The position numbers were made by a program, and so were the translations under genes. A DNA stretch of 64,000 bases from Mycobacterium innocens (GTDB taxonomy: Bacteria > Actinomycetota > Actinomycetes > Mycobacteriales > Mycobacteriaceae). The notes under the pieces are model-generated. The model was not told the origin of the DNA, searched no databases, and was given only the letters and a program-made list of their open reading frames with translations. Shown here piece by piece: positions 55,469 through 64,000 of this stretch. The number at the start of each line of letters is the position of its first letter. Position 1 is the stretch's first letter. The stretch is from positions 1-64,000 of the forward strand of contig NZ_UPHQ01000165.1 of the NCBI RefSeq assembly GCF_900566055.1. Reading direction: 5' to 3'.

Positions 55469-55538
55469 CGCTGGCGAGCAGTCGCAGAATCGCACGCCAA
55501 AGGCCGGTGGAACGCGATTGTGTGTCTGCTCGTCAGCG
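55469..55538. repeat. imperfect hairpin, relative of the accD6 hairpin
   Basis: CGCTGGCGAGCAGTCGCAGA opens the left arm and an imperfect right arm (GCGATTGTGTGTCTGCTCGT, then CAGCG) closes it. The left arm shares GCGAGCAGTCGCAGAATCGC with the accD6 hairpin. It overlaps the end of the decayed monooxygenase. Confidence 0.65.
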
Positions 55539-56975
55539 GCACAGGATCCTCGAAAGTGCCTGGTGCAGATCGCTACTCGGGTCCGCCGGGAAACCACTGC
55601 ACCGCCAGCCGACGAAATCGTCCGGGCGCACCAACAGCGCTCCGTGCGGCTTGAGTCCGGTCGCAGCGAACCACGCGTTATCGCGGATGCACTGCACGGC
55701 AATCGGGGCACCGAGAGCGGTCGACACCGAATCGGCTGTACCGCGCCAACGTTGGTCGCCGGTAAGCAGGGCGAATTCGTGACCGAGCAGATCCAGCGTC
55801 GAAATACGCCGTCCGCCTTCAGAAATCCACACATGCGGGGTTCGGGTGCCGGGCTGCCCACGCAACTCCGCCACCAGCTGCACCGCGTCGGAGTCCGCTG
55901 CGGGTTCGGCGGTCACGACCGCAGCGGAGCGGTACCGGTAACCGATCAGCAGCTCGAACATCGAGCACTCTTCGGCGGCCGCCAGTTGCGGTCGATGCTC
56001 ATCCAACTCGAGCAAGGCAACCGTCGGTCCGGTAAGCGACTGATGAGCGGCAAATCGCCCCACCGGGCGACGCTCGCTGTGATAGGTGTCCAGCAACTCA
56101 GCGCCGGCAGTACCCTGCAGGACCGCGGCCAGCTTCCAGGCCAGGTTGTGTGCGCTCTGGATCGCGCTGTTGGCTCCCCCGGCCTTGAACGGCGGCATGG
56201 TATGTGCCGAATCGCCGACGACAAAGACACGGCCGCAGGCGAATTCGTCGGCTACCTGTTCGTAGGGTTGCCACGTCGCCACCTCGGTGATCCGCATCTC
56301 GATCGGTTCGCCGATCGCCTTGACCAGCAGCTCGGCACAGCGTTGCGGGTAAACTGTTCGGCCGTCTCACCTTTGGCGGGATGGTAGGTGGTGATGAACA
56401 TTCCGAGGTCGCCGGTAACCGCCAAGAATATTCCTGGCGCGTCAGGGTTATCGACCCCGCACGGCATCCCCGTCGTTCAGGTGTGAGACGAAATGCCGCC
56501 GCGGCGCCCGGAAGTAGATGAAGACGACATAGATCGGCAGCGCCCCGTAACTGGACGTGGTAATCGAGAGCGCCTTGCGGATCGGGCCGTGCACGCCGTC
56601 GGCGCGATCAGGTAGTCGGCACGTACCGTCTCGCGCTCTCCCGACTCCCGGTCGGCGATGGTCGCGGTGACGCCGGCCTCGTCCATGTCGAACGAGACGA
56701 ACTCCGTCCCGTAGCGAACTTCGCCGCCACGGGCACGGGTCGCGCCCAACAAGATCGGCTCAGATTTGCTCTGTGGGCGATACTGCGCGGCCGGTTCGGG
56801 GCTTGGATCTTCCATACTGCGGAAGCTGAGATTGCGGGCTTTGGGATAGTTGAAGACTTCGTCGCGCTTGTCGACGAGCGGGCGAAGCAACACCGTGCCG
56901 GGCGAGTAGCGCCGATGCCGCCAACCCGCCGACACCGGCCCCGACAACGAGCACCGGGACATGCGTGACCGTCAT
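55533..56975 (-). pseudogene. FAD-dependent monooxygenase (PHBH/aromatic-hydroxylase type), decayed
   Basis: The N-terminus starts at 56975 (VPVLVVGAGVGGLAASALLA, the FAD-binding fold). An in-frame deletion of about 65 codons follows (RSMEDPSPEPAAQY where the region after RSME is missing). Further pieces lie in alternating frames (ILLGATRARGGEVRYGTEF; then FITTYHPAKGE; then RVFVVGDSAHTMPPFKAGGA, the second FAD motif). Breaks are near 56606 (one missing base in LIA-ADGVHG), 56459 and 56352. The intact last part (55533-56340) reaches the normal C-terminus. At least three frameshifts plus the deletion make this clearly dead. Confidence 0.9.
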
Positions 56976-57113
56976 GCGCCACTCCCCTTCCCCCGGCCAG
57001 TGACCACTGGTGAGAAGGAAAGTATTAGTTCCGCCTGGTGCACAGTCTGGCCACCAGAGGCCGCGACGCCGCAATCGCTACAGTGCCGCGCGGCGGGATA
57101 AATGGGCCGGGGT

Positions 57114-57756
57114 TTACGGGCCCCGCGCGATGGCAAGCGGCCGGATCACCTCTTCGAGAACACGTCGAACGAATACTCGATCGACTGGCCGTCCCGTCAT
57201 CACCCGCAGCACGTTGAGGCCCATCGCGACATCGGGTATCAGGCTCAGGTCCCGGCCCGCGGGGGACCGCACCCCGGGCGACGGCATGGTCGAGCACCAC
57301 CCGGAGCAGCTGGCGTGGCCGGGAGAGGACGAGGTCGTCCAAGGCGGCGGCCAGAACGGGATTGTGCATGGCGGCCGTTGCCACGCCGACAATGATTCGA
57401 ATGGCGGCCTGGTCGGCGTCGTCGAAATCCGGCACCGCCGCAACCAGAGCGTCGATGTCGCCGCGCAGACTGCCGGTATTCGGCGGGTCGACCGACCCGA
57501 CTCCGCGCCGCCAATGGGCGATCGCATCGGCCACCACCTCGGCCTTCGACGGCCAGCGCCGGTATATCGCCGCCTTGCCGACCCGGGCGCGGGACGCGAT
57601 GTCGTCCATGCTCAGTTGGTCGTAGCCGCTTTCGGCCACACCCGCCAGCGCCGCCTCGAGGATGTCCGCGTCCAACGACCGATCGAGACGCCCGGGACTG
57701 CGCCGCGGACGCGGCGCTCGCTTCCGCGGGTCGTTGCCCCTACGCTCAACTGCCAT
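57114..57756 (-). pseudogene. TetR-family regulator, frameshifted in a C-run
   Basis: The ATG at 57756 opens a TetR-type protein with a normal HTH (ILEAALAGVAESGYDQLSMD, DIASRARVGKAAIYRRWPSK). The frame is good to AVARGAVP. A run of five C (57261-57265 as G on the plus strand) seems one base too long; in the next frame the C-terminus continues as AGRDLSLIPDVAMGLNVLRV and ends at 57114 with PLAIARGP. The unshifted frame runs on without similarity. It may be an assembly error. It lies upstream of the decayed monooxygenase, which it may once have controlled. Confidence 0.8.
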
Positions 57757-57793
57757 GGCACGTGAACCATTCTGCCGATACGACTCAGTTCCG

Positions 57794-59341
57794 CTACGCC
57801 GGTGCGGCCCCCGCGAGGAACTCCTCGGCGACGGCGACAACGCGCTCACGGTCGCGGGGCACCAAGCCGATTCGGGTTCGGCGATCCAGGATGTCGTCGA
57901 CATCCAGTGCACCCTCATGGGTCACTGCGTACTCGAACTCGGCCCGGGTTACGTCGATGCCGTCGGCGACAGCTTCGGTGGGACGCTCGCAGGTGGCGGT
58001 GGTGATCACATTGGCTGCTTCGGCGCCGTAACGCGCCACCAATGACCCGGGCAAGCCGACCGCCGGTCCCTGCGGGCAAGGCCCGGGGTTCGCCGGCGCA
58101 CCGATCAACGGCAGGTTGCGAGTCCGGCAGTCACCGGCGCGCAAGTGCCGCAGGCCGATCGCACGGTTCAGCACATCTTCGGCCATATACCGGTATTCGG
58201 TCAGCTTGCCGCCGACCACGCTGATCACCCCCGACGGGGACTCGATGACGGCGTGGTCGCGGGAAACGTCAGCGGTGCGGCCCTCGCCGGTGTCGATCAG
58301 TGGCCGCAGCCCGGCGTAGGCGCCGATGACATCGGTGGTCTGTAGTTTGATCGTCAGCGCGGTGTTGACCGTATCCAGCAGGAACATGATCTCTTCCGAA
58401 GATGGTTCTGGCACATCCGGAATCGGCCCGGGAGCATCTTCGTCGGTTAACCCGAGGTAAACCCGGCCCAGCTGCTCGGGCATGGCGAACACGAAGCGGT
58501 TGAGCTCACCGGGAATCGGAACAGTCAGCGCCGCAGTCGGATTCCCGAAGGCGTCGGCATCGAATACGAGATGCGTTCCACGGCTGGGCCGTAACTTCAG
58601 CGAAGGGTCGATCTGGCCGCCCCACACTCCCGCGGCGTTGATGACGGCGCGGGCGGACACATCGAAGGTTTGGCCGGTGCGCTGGTCGGTCAACCGCGCC
58701 GAAGTGCCCGTCGCGTTCGATGCGCCAACATAAGTCAGGATCCGGGCGCCGTGCTGGGCCGCGGTGCGCGCGACCGCCACCACCAGTCGGGCGTCGTCGA
58801 TCAATTGCCCGTCGTAAGCCAGAAAGCCGCCGGCAAGGCCGTCACGCCGCACGGTCGGCGCCATCTCGACCACGCGCTGCGCCGGGATGGTGCGCGATCG
58901 GGGCAGCGTCGAGGACGGCGTGCCGGCCAGCATTCGTAACGCGTCGCCGGCCAGGAACCCGGTGCGCACCAGCGCACGTTTGACGTGACCCATCGACGGC
59001 AGCAGCGGGACCAGCTGCGGCATCGCATGCACGAGATGAGGGGCGTTGCGGGTCATCAGGATTCCGCGTTCGATCGCGCTGCGCCGGGCGATGCCCACGT
59101 TGCCGCTCGCCAGGTAGCGCAACCCGCCATGCACCAGTTTGGAGCTCCACCGGCTGGTTCCGAACGCGAGGTCGTGCTTTTCGGCCAGGGCCACCCGCAA
59201 GCCCCGCGACGCGGCGTCCAACGCGATCCCGACACCGGTGATACCGCCACCGATGACGAGCACATCCAGCGCTTCCCCGTCGGCCAGAGCGGTCAGTTCG
59301 GCAGTGCGGCGCGCGGCGTTCAGAGCGGTCGAATTGGGCAT
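57794..59341 (-). CDS. glpD1: glycerol-3-phosphate dehydrogenase, FAD-dependent
   Basis: A 515-residue flavoprotein oxidising glycerol-3-phosphate to DHAP with transfer of electrons to quinone. FAD motif VLVIGGGITGVGIALDAASR, then SRWSSKLVHGGLRYLASG, WGGQIDP, VISVVGGKLTEYRYMAEDV (the second FAD segment) and the C-terminal DAO_C domain (YGAEAANVITTATCERPT). Start ATG 59341 overlaps the stop of the TetR gene. Corresponds to Rv2249c. Confidence 0.96.
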   Translation of the reverse strand: MPNSTALNAARRTAELTALADGEALDVLVIGGGITGVGIALDAASRGLRVALAEKHDLAFGTSRWSSKLVHGGLRYLASGNVGIARRSAIERGILMTRNAPHLVHAMPQLVPLLPSMGHVKRALVRTGFLAGDALRMLAGTPSSTLPRSRTIPAQRVVEMAPTVRRDGLAGGFLAYDGQLIDDARLVVAVARTAAQHGARILTYVGASNATGTSARLTDQRTGQTFDVSARAVINAAGVWGGQIDPSLKLRPSRGTHLVFDADAFGNPTAALTVPIPGELNRFVFAMPEQLGRVYLGLTDEDAPGPIPDVPEPSSEEIMFLLDTVNTALTIKLQTTDVIGAYAGLRPLIDTGEGRTADVSRDHAVIESPSGVISVVGGKLTEYRYMAEDVLNRAIGLRHLRAGDCRTRNLPLIGAPANPGPCPQGPAVGLPGSLVARYGAEAANVITTATCERPTEAVADGIDVTRAEFEYAVTHEGALDVDDILDRRTRIGLVPRDRERVVAVAEEFLAGAAPA

Positions 59342-59910
59342 CAGGCCAGGTATCCGTTCAGTGAGTAGGTGAGTTCGGCAGCCAGTGCTTGGGAATCGAG
59401 GATCGGATTGACGATGTCGACGGACTGGATCGTCGACTGGGCGATGAGCAGCACCATGGTCGCGAGTTGACGGGGGTCGCCCGCGCGGACGCTGCCCGAT
59501 CGTTGTGCCACTTTGAGCCGCGCCGCGAGCCCCTCGATCAGGAACTGCTGGCTGGTGCCCAGGCGCTCGGTGATGTACACCCTGGCCAGGTCCGAGTGCA
59601 TCAGCGCCTTGATCAAGTCGTCGCGCCGTAGCCGATCGGCCACCGCGACGACTTGCCTCACCACGGCTTCACGGTCGTCGCCATCGAGGGGCAATTCGTT
59701 GAGCACGTCGGTGATGTGGCTGGTCAGCAACGCCGCTATGATCGACCTCGTGTCCGGCCACCGGCGGTAAACAGTCGGGCGACTGACGTCCGCGCGTCGT
59801 GCGATCTCGGCGAGTGCCACCTTGTCGACACCGTAATCGCGGACACAGCTCGCGGCCGCCGCAAGTATGCGGGCCCCGATGTTTTCGGGAGCATTACTCG
59901 TTGACAGCAT
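59341..59910 (-). CDS. TetR-family repressor next to glpD1
   Basis: A 189-residue TetR protein like Rv2250c. HTH VDKVALAEIARRADVSRPTV then YRRWPDTRSIIA; ligand domain helical (VVRQVVAVADRLRRDDLIKA). ATG at 59910; its stop overlaps the glpD1 start, so it is translated with glpD1. The divergent flavoprotein gene starts only 17 bp away at 59928, so the two promoters must overlap the genes, and the repressor likely acts on both. Confidence 0.92.
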   Translation of the reverse strand: MLSTSNAPENIGARILAAAASCVRDYGVDKVALAEIARRADVSRPTVYRRWPDTRSIIAALLTSHITDVLNELPLDGDDREAVVRQVVAVADRLRRDDLIKALMHSDLARVYITERLGTSQQFLIEGLAARLKVAQRSGSVRAGDPRQLATMVLLIAQSTIQSVDIVNPILDSQALAAELTYSLNGYLA

Positions 59911-59927
59911 ATGTAATACTGTAACGC

Positions 59928-61538
59928 ATGACACATCTCGAGGAACTCCTTCCGCCCATGAAATGGAACGCGTGGGGAGATCCCGCCGCTGCGAAGCCGC
60001 TCTCCGACAGCGTCCGTGCTCTGCTGAAACAGGTTGTCGGCCTTGGCGATTCGGATGAAGCCGAGCTGGATCCCGATCAGGTGACACTACGCCCGTCCAC
60101 CTTGTCGCAGGCCGACCAGGATGCGCTGGCCGAAATCGTCGGCGCCGAATACTTCCGCGCCGCCGACCGTGACCGGTTGCTGCACGCAGGCGGCAAATCT
60201 ACCCCAGACATGCTGCGGCGCAAGGACACTGGCCCGCAGGATGCTCCCGATGCGGTGTTGCTGCCCGGTGATGACGGCACTGTCGCCGCGATCCTGCGGT
60301 ATTGCTCCGACCACGGGATCGCCGTCGTCCCCTTCGGTGGCGGCACCAACGTCGTCGGCGGTCTCGATCCCGACCGCGGCGATTTCGGTGCGGTGATCTC
60401 GCTGGATTTGCGGCGCTTCAACGAACTTCACTTTCTCGACGAGGTATCGGGCATAGCGGAATTGGGCGCCGGCGCAACCGGCCCCGAGGCCGAACGCCTG
60501 CTCGGTGAGCACGGCTTCTCGCTCGGGCACTTCCCGCAAAGCTTCCTATTCGCCACCATCGGTGGTTTCGCGGCAACCCGTTCCTCCGGCCAGGATTCCG
60601 CCGGCTATGGCCGGTTCAACGACATGATTCTCGGGCTGCGCATGATCACCCCGGTGGGTGTGTTGGATCTGGGCCGGGTAGCGGCATCGGCGGCAGGTCC
60701 GGACCTGCGCCAACTTGCGATCGGCTCGGAGGGTGCCTTCGGCGTCATCACCAAGGTGCGGCTGCGGGTACACCGGATACCGGAAACGACGCGCTACGAA
60801 GCCTGGTCGTTCCCCGACTTCACCACCGGCGTCGCGGCGCTGCGTGCGGTCACCCAAACCGGAACCGGACCCACCGTCGTCCGCCTCTCCGATGAGGCCG
60901 AAACCGGCGTGAACCTCGCCACCGCCGAATCGATCGGCGAAAACCAAATCACCGGCGGCTGTTTGGGACTCACCCTTTTCGAGGGCACCAAGGAACACGC
61001 CGAAAGCCGGCACGCCGAGACACGCGCGTTGCTGGCGGCCCACGGCGGAACGTCACTGGGTGAGGGGCCGGCGCAGGCCTGGGAGCGTGGCCGGTACGCC
61101 GCGCCCTACTTGCGCGACTCGCTGCTGGCGGCCGGCGCGCTTTGCGAGACGCTGGAGACCGCCACCGATTGGTCCAACATCCCGAGATTGAAAGCCGCGG
61201 TCACCGAGGCGCTGACCACGTCACTGGCGGAATCTGGTACCCCGGCGCTGGTGATGTGCCATGTGTCGCACGTGTATCCGACCGGGGCGTCGCTGTACTT
61301 CACCGTCGTCGCGGGGCAGCGAGGCAATCCGATCGAGCAGTGGATGGCCGCCAAGAAGGCCGCGTCGGACGCGATCATGGCCAACGGCGGCACCATCACC
61401 CACCACCACGCGATTGGCGCCGACCATCGCCCCTGGATGCGTGAGGAGGTCGGCGATCTGGGTGTGCAGTTGCTGCGCGCGATCAAAGCGACACTGGATC
61501 CGGCCGGAATTCTCAATCCCGGCAAGCTGATTCCGTGA
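59928..61538 (+). CDS. FAD-linked oxidase, alkyl-DHAP-synthase-like
   Basis: A 536-residue flavoprotein of the VAO family resembling alkyl-dihydroxyacetonephosphate synthase (Rv2251). FAD-binding PFGGGTNVVGGLDPD and GFAATRSSGQDSAGYGRFND; C-terminal MCHVSHVYPTGASLYFTVVA with catalytic-type His and Tyr, HHHAIGADHRPWMREEVG and IKATLDPAGILNPGKLIP. Alternative start at the ATG 59958 (MKWNAWGDP), which fits the family's usual beginning. The gene's stop overlaps the lipid kinase start, so an ether-lipid or related lipid role is suggested, though mycobacteria are not known to make ether lipids by this route. Confidence 0.9.
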   Translation: MTHLEELLPPMKWNAWGDPAAAKPLSDSVRALLKQVVGLGDSDEAELDPDQVTLRPSTLSQADQDALAEIVGAEYFRAADRDRLLHAGGKSTPDMLRRKDTGPQDAPDAVLLPGDDGTVAAILRYCSDHGIAVVPFGGGTNVVGGLDPDRGDFGAVISLDLRRFNELHFLDEVSGIAELGAGATGPEAERLLGEHGFSLGHFPQSFLFATIGGFAATRSSGQDSAGYGRFNDMILGLRMITPVGVLDLGRVAASAAGPDLRQLAIGSEGAFGVITKVRLRVHRIPETTRYEAWSFPDFTTGVAALRAVTQTGTGPTVVRLSDEAETGVNLATAESIGENQITGGCLGLTLFEGTKEHAESRHAETRALLAAHGGTSLGEGPAQAWERGRYAAPYLRDSLLAAGALCETLETATDWSNIPRLKAAVTEALTTSLAESGTPALVMCHVSHVYPTGASLYFTVVAGQRGNPIEQWMAAKKAASDAIMANGGTITHHHAIGADHRPWMREEVGDLGVQLLRAIKATLDPAGILNPGKLIP

Positions 61539-62485
61539 CTGCCGAGAACCCTGTCTCCCGGCAACCGCGCCGGCGCGAGATCGGCAAGGTGACCGCGCTG
61601 ACCAATCCCGTCTCGGGGCACGGCGCCGCGGTCCGGGCCGCACAAATTGCGATCGCCCGGCTGCATCATCGCGGTGTGGAGGTCGTCGAAATCATCGGTG
61701 ACGACGCGCAAGACGCGCGTTATCTCGTTTCGGCTGCACTCGAGATGGGCACCGACGCCGTCGTCGTCACCGGCGGCGACGGTGTCATCTCCAATGCGCT
61801 GCAGGTGTTGGCGGGCACCGATGTTCCGCTGGGCATCATTCCGGCGGGCACCGGCAATGATCACGCCCGCGAATTCGGGATTCCCACCAAGGATCCCGAA
61901 GCCGCCGCGGACATCGTCGTCGACGGCTGGACGGAAACCATTGACCTGGGCCGGATCCGTGACCGCGCGGGGGTCGACAAATGGTTCGGCACCGTGGCGG
62001 CAACCGGATTCGACTCGCTGGTGACCGATCGAGCCAATCGGATGCGTTGGCCGCATGGGCGCATGCGCTACTACATCGCGATGCTCGCCGAGCTGTCGCA
62101 GCTGCGGACGTTGCCGTTCCGATTGGTCCTCGACGGCGCCCGGGAGATCGAGACCGACCTGACGCTTGCCGCCTTCGGCAATACCCGCAGCTACGGCGGC
62201 GGGCTGCTGATCTGCCCCAACGCCGATCCTTCCGACGGCCTGCTCGACATCACCATGGTGGCGTCGGGATCGCGGACAAGGTTGGTCCGCTTCTTCCCCA
62301 CCGCCATGAAGGGCACTCACGTCGAACTGGACGAGGTGACCACCGCACGGGCCAAGACCGTCGACGTCGAGTGCCCCGGCATCAACGTGTACGCCGACGG
62401 CGACTTCGCGTGTGCGCTGCCGGCCGAGATCTCCGCGGTTCCGGCCGCGCTACAGCTGCTGCGCCCCAATCCCTCAGCGGTGTAA
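61535..62485 (+). CDS. diacylglycerol-type lipid kinase
   Basis: A 316-residue kinase with a DAGK catalytic domain like Rv2252, which makes phosphatidic acid. Motifs VTALTNPVSGHGAAVRAA and VVTGGDGVISNALQVLA (GGDG ATP-site), PLGIIPAGTGNDHARE, and the C-terminal CPGINVYADGDFACALPAEI. The GTG at 61535 overlaps the flavoprotein stop by 4 bases. The two form an operon of glycerolipid enzymes together with the divergent glpD1. Confidence 0.95.
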   Translation: MTAENPVSRQPRRREIGKVTALTNPVSGHGAAVRAAQIAIARLHHRGVEVVEIIGDDAQDARYLVSAALEMGTDAVVVTGGDGVISNALQVLAGTDVPLGIIPAGTGNDHAREFGIPTKDPEAAADIVVDGWTETIDLGRIRDRAGVDKWFGTVAATGFDSLVTDRANRMRWPHGRMRYYIAMLAELSQLRTLPFRLVLDGAREIETDLTLAAFGNTRSYGGGLLICPNADPSDGLLDITMVASGSRTRLVRFFPTAMKGTHVELDEVTTARAKTVDVECPGINVYADGDFACALPAEISAVPAALQLLRPNPSAV

Positions 62486-62546
62486 CGACTCGGTCACAGA
62501 ACCCGACATCTTTTCAAACCCGATCAGGCCCGATCAGGGAGGAAAG

Positions 62547-63074
62547 ATGTCCGGACTTCGCCGGACCGCACTGGTTGCTTTGGCTGCTGCGTCGTTGTGT
62601 TGTCTCGTGATGTCGGAAGCTCCCCGCGCGACGGCCGACGAGGGTCCGAGCTGGAACGGACCATACGTCGTGACGTTCGGGGCCAATGCGAAGACCGGCA
62701 CCAGCATCGCAGCCAGTGGACCGGAATACGCCCACCGGGCGAAATACTCCTTCAGCTCGAGCTGCGCGGCGGGCGTCTGTATCGCCACGGTGACCGATGC
62801 GCCGCCGGCCAAAAATGAGTTCATCCAGCGCCCAATTGAATACACCTGGAACGGTTCCCAATGGGTGCGAGAGACAACCTGGAAGTGGGACTGCCTGCTG
62901 CCCGACGGGACAATCGAGTACGACCCGGCGAAATCCATTGCGGTATATACCCCCGGTCCGCACGGAATCCTCACCGGCGCGTTCCACACCGACATCACCA
63001 GCGGCGCCTGCAAGGGAAATGTCGACATGCCGGTATCGGCCAAGCCGGCCTTCGAGCCGGAGAGTGTTATCTAA
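62547..63074 (+). CDS. secreted protein (Rv2253-like)
   Basis: A 175-residue exported protein. Signal peptide at residues 1-30 (TALVALAAASLCCLVMSEAP, cleavage near ATADEG). Mature part has SSSCAAGVCIATVTDAPPA with two Cys likely to form a disulphide and EYTWNGSQWVRETTWKWDC. No enzyme motif. A strong ribosome site (GGGAGGAAAG) precedes ATG 62547. It follows the lipid kinase by about 60 bp, as in M. tuberculosis. Confidence 0.9.
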   Translation: MSGLRRTALVALAAASLCCLVMSEAPRATADEGPSWNGPYVVTFGANAKTGTSIAASGPEYAHRAKYSFSSSCAAGVCIATVTDAPPAKNEFIQRPIEYTWNGSQWVRETTWKWDCLLPDGTIEYDPAKSIAVYTPGPHGILTGAFHTDITSGACKGNVDMPVSAKPAFEPESVI

Positions 63075-63298
63075 CTCCTTCGTCGTTTGCGGTCTCGATC
63101 ATGCGGCGAGGGCACTGATCTTGGCAATGTTCGTCGCGGTTCCTCGCGGGAACTGGACACTGCCCCGCGGCGGTGATCGCCTCCCCGGGGTGGTTGCTGC
63201 CGGGTGCCGGGCTTCGGAGACGACCCGATCCAGCCCGGGAACCCCTGTCGACGCGGTCGATAGGCCTCGCATCAAGGAGCGATCACCGCCGGCAGCGG

Positions 63299-63643
63299 TC
63301 AGGTGGCGGGCGCGTCAGGCTGGTCGGGCGGAATCGCGCCGTCGCAACCACCAGGCGGCGGCGGACCCGGCAGAGGCTCGTCGCCGCTGACGCAGTCGTA
63401 ATACCACTGCGGCCCGGTTATATAGGTGCGCATCCACTGGTGCCAGAACGACCCGTCGGGATACTTCTCGCCATCGCACACAGCTAACTCGCCAAAACCC
63501 CAACGCCCGCCCGGGCAGTAGCCCATCGTCATGTTCGGCTTGTGCGGGTCCGGTGGATCGGCGCTGGCGACCGCAGCAGAAGACACAATCACCGCAGCAC
63601 AGCCTAACGTCGCGGCGCCAAGGCGAGTAAGGTTGGACTTCAT
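63299..63643 (-). CDS. CDGP-domain secreted protein
   Basis: A 114-residue exported protein. A signal peptide (LGAATLGCAAVIVSSAAVAS, cleavage near ASADPP) is followed by a compact domain with CPGGRWGFGELAVCDGEKYP and GPQWYYDCVSGDEPLPGP, four Cys and the CDGxKYPDG stretch of the family. The end is Pro-rich. Function unknown. A promoter is expected in the region right of it. Confidence 0.9.
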   Translation of the reverse strand: MKSNLTRLGAATLGCAAVIVSSAAVASADPPDPHKPNMTMGYCPGGRWGFGELAVCDGEKYPDGSFWHQWMRTYITGPQWYYDCVSGDEPLPGPPPPGGCDGAIPPDQPDAPAT

Positions 63644-64000
63644 TTGTGTATTGACCCTTCTTTAGCGTGCTGAATCCATACGGCTGATTTCAAGTCAAGA
63701 TCCGAACTTGTGAATGAGCTTCGGCCAGGCAGCGTGGTAAACGGACCTTCTCGCGAAGGATCTGAAGTTCGGTTGTTCTGATAAAGATTCGACATTTGAC
63801 TCACTAGTTCGGAAAAGTCGCAACATACGTGCGGCAGTTTACGGCACGGAGGGCCGGCGGTGTCAACTCGAAGTGGACCGGTGAACAGGGCACATCAGGC
63901 CGAATCCGGAAAGGCGGTAACGGCTCCGCCGCTACACCCCACGGCTTACGCCGTAGGGATGGCATACGTGCGTCGATCGTCACTGCGCAAGAGTCCAGGT
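63644..64000. other. upstream region of the CDGP gene to the window end
   Basis: No gene is recognised in these 357 bases. They hold the promoter of the minus-strand CDGP gene and small inverted repeats, for example CCTTC-TCGC-GAAGG (63746-63759), of no known role. A gene may start beyond the window. Confidence 0.4.

Noticed and set aside
63880..64000. Stem-loop at the window end as a terminator or riboswitch
   Set aside because: Only short imperfect arms (ACGGC/GCCGT) without a U-run or adjacent gene end.

Overview
The window is high-GC actinobacterial DNA from a slow-growing, non-tuberculous Mycobacterium. The evidence is strong gene-by-gene synteny of the right half (about 31.3-63.1 kb) with the M. 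tuberculosis Rv2228c-Rv2253 region: RNase H/phosphatase, cobC, ptkA-ptpA, SURF1, cobD, ahpE, aceE, mabR, the FAS-II operon fabD-acpM-kasA-kasB-accD6, glpD1, an alkyl-DHAP-synthase-like flavoprotein and a lipid kinase. No species is assigned. Homology statements come from recognising protein families in the translated sequence; no database search was run.

Left part (0-26 kb) is accessory, metal-related and heavily rearranged. It opens with a broken IS110-family transposase. A chimera follows: an IS256-type transposase N-terminus abutting a GMC-oxidoreductase C-terminus. Next come a sensor kinase with a His/Met-rich extracytoplasmic loop, a receiver-only response regulator, and an lpqS-cysK2-MFS operon of the kind that belongs to the copper-responsive RicR regulon in M. 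tuberculosis. The MFS gene is cut off by a pile of IS256-type and Tn554-type relics, which in turn removed the kinase domain of a pknD-like gene whose sensor propeller remains. After an intact MFS transporter comes an unusual cluster (10.5-17.7 kb): an unknown protein, a GT-A-like glycosyltransferase, an N,N-dimethylformamidase-large-subunit-like protein, a GMC flavoprotein and a DegT/DnrJ-type aminotransferase. Then follow a zinc-ribbon protein, a truncated anti-sigma factor and a second, inverted lpqS-cysK2 pair. A copper operon (20.6-25.9 kb, minus strand) starts behind a near-ideal CsoR-type palindrome. It contains a frameshifted copZ-like gene, a CopA-type P1B ATPase, a three-part protein (MerR-like head, class III nucleotide cyclase, C-terminal YHS metal domain) and a threonine-synthase-like PLP enzyme.

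Middle (26.2-31.2 kb): a VapBC toxin-antitoxin pair with an operator-like palindrome over the start codon, then a probable three-gene catabolic operon (amidohydrolase, N-acyl-D-amino-acid-deacylase-like enzyme, cytochrome P450) behind an apparently leaderless promoter.

Right part is conserved core genome with three local irregularities. First, a 1.3-kb insert carrying only a Fic-domain gene sits just downstream of tRNA-Val(UAC) and is bounded by a perfect 55-bp direct repeat of the tRNA 3' part, the signature of site-specific integration. Second, a DUF559-type gene is flanked by related long hairpins. Third, a decayed FAD monooxygenase lies next to a frameshifted TetR gene. Several frameshifts lie in homopolymers or are single-base, so some may be assembly errors.
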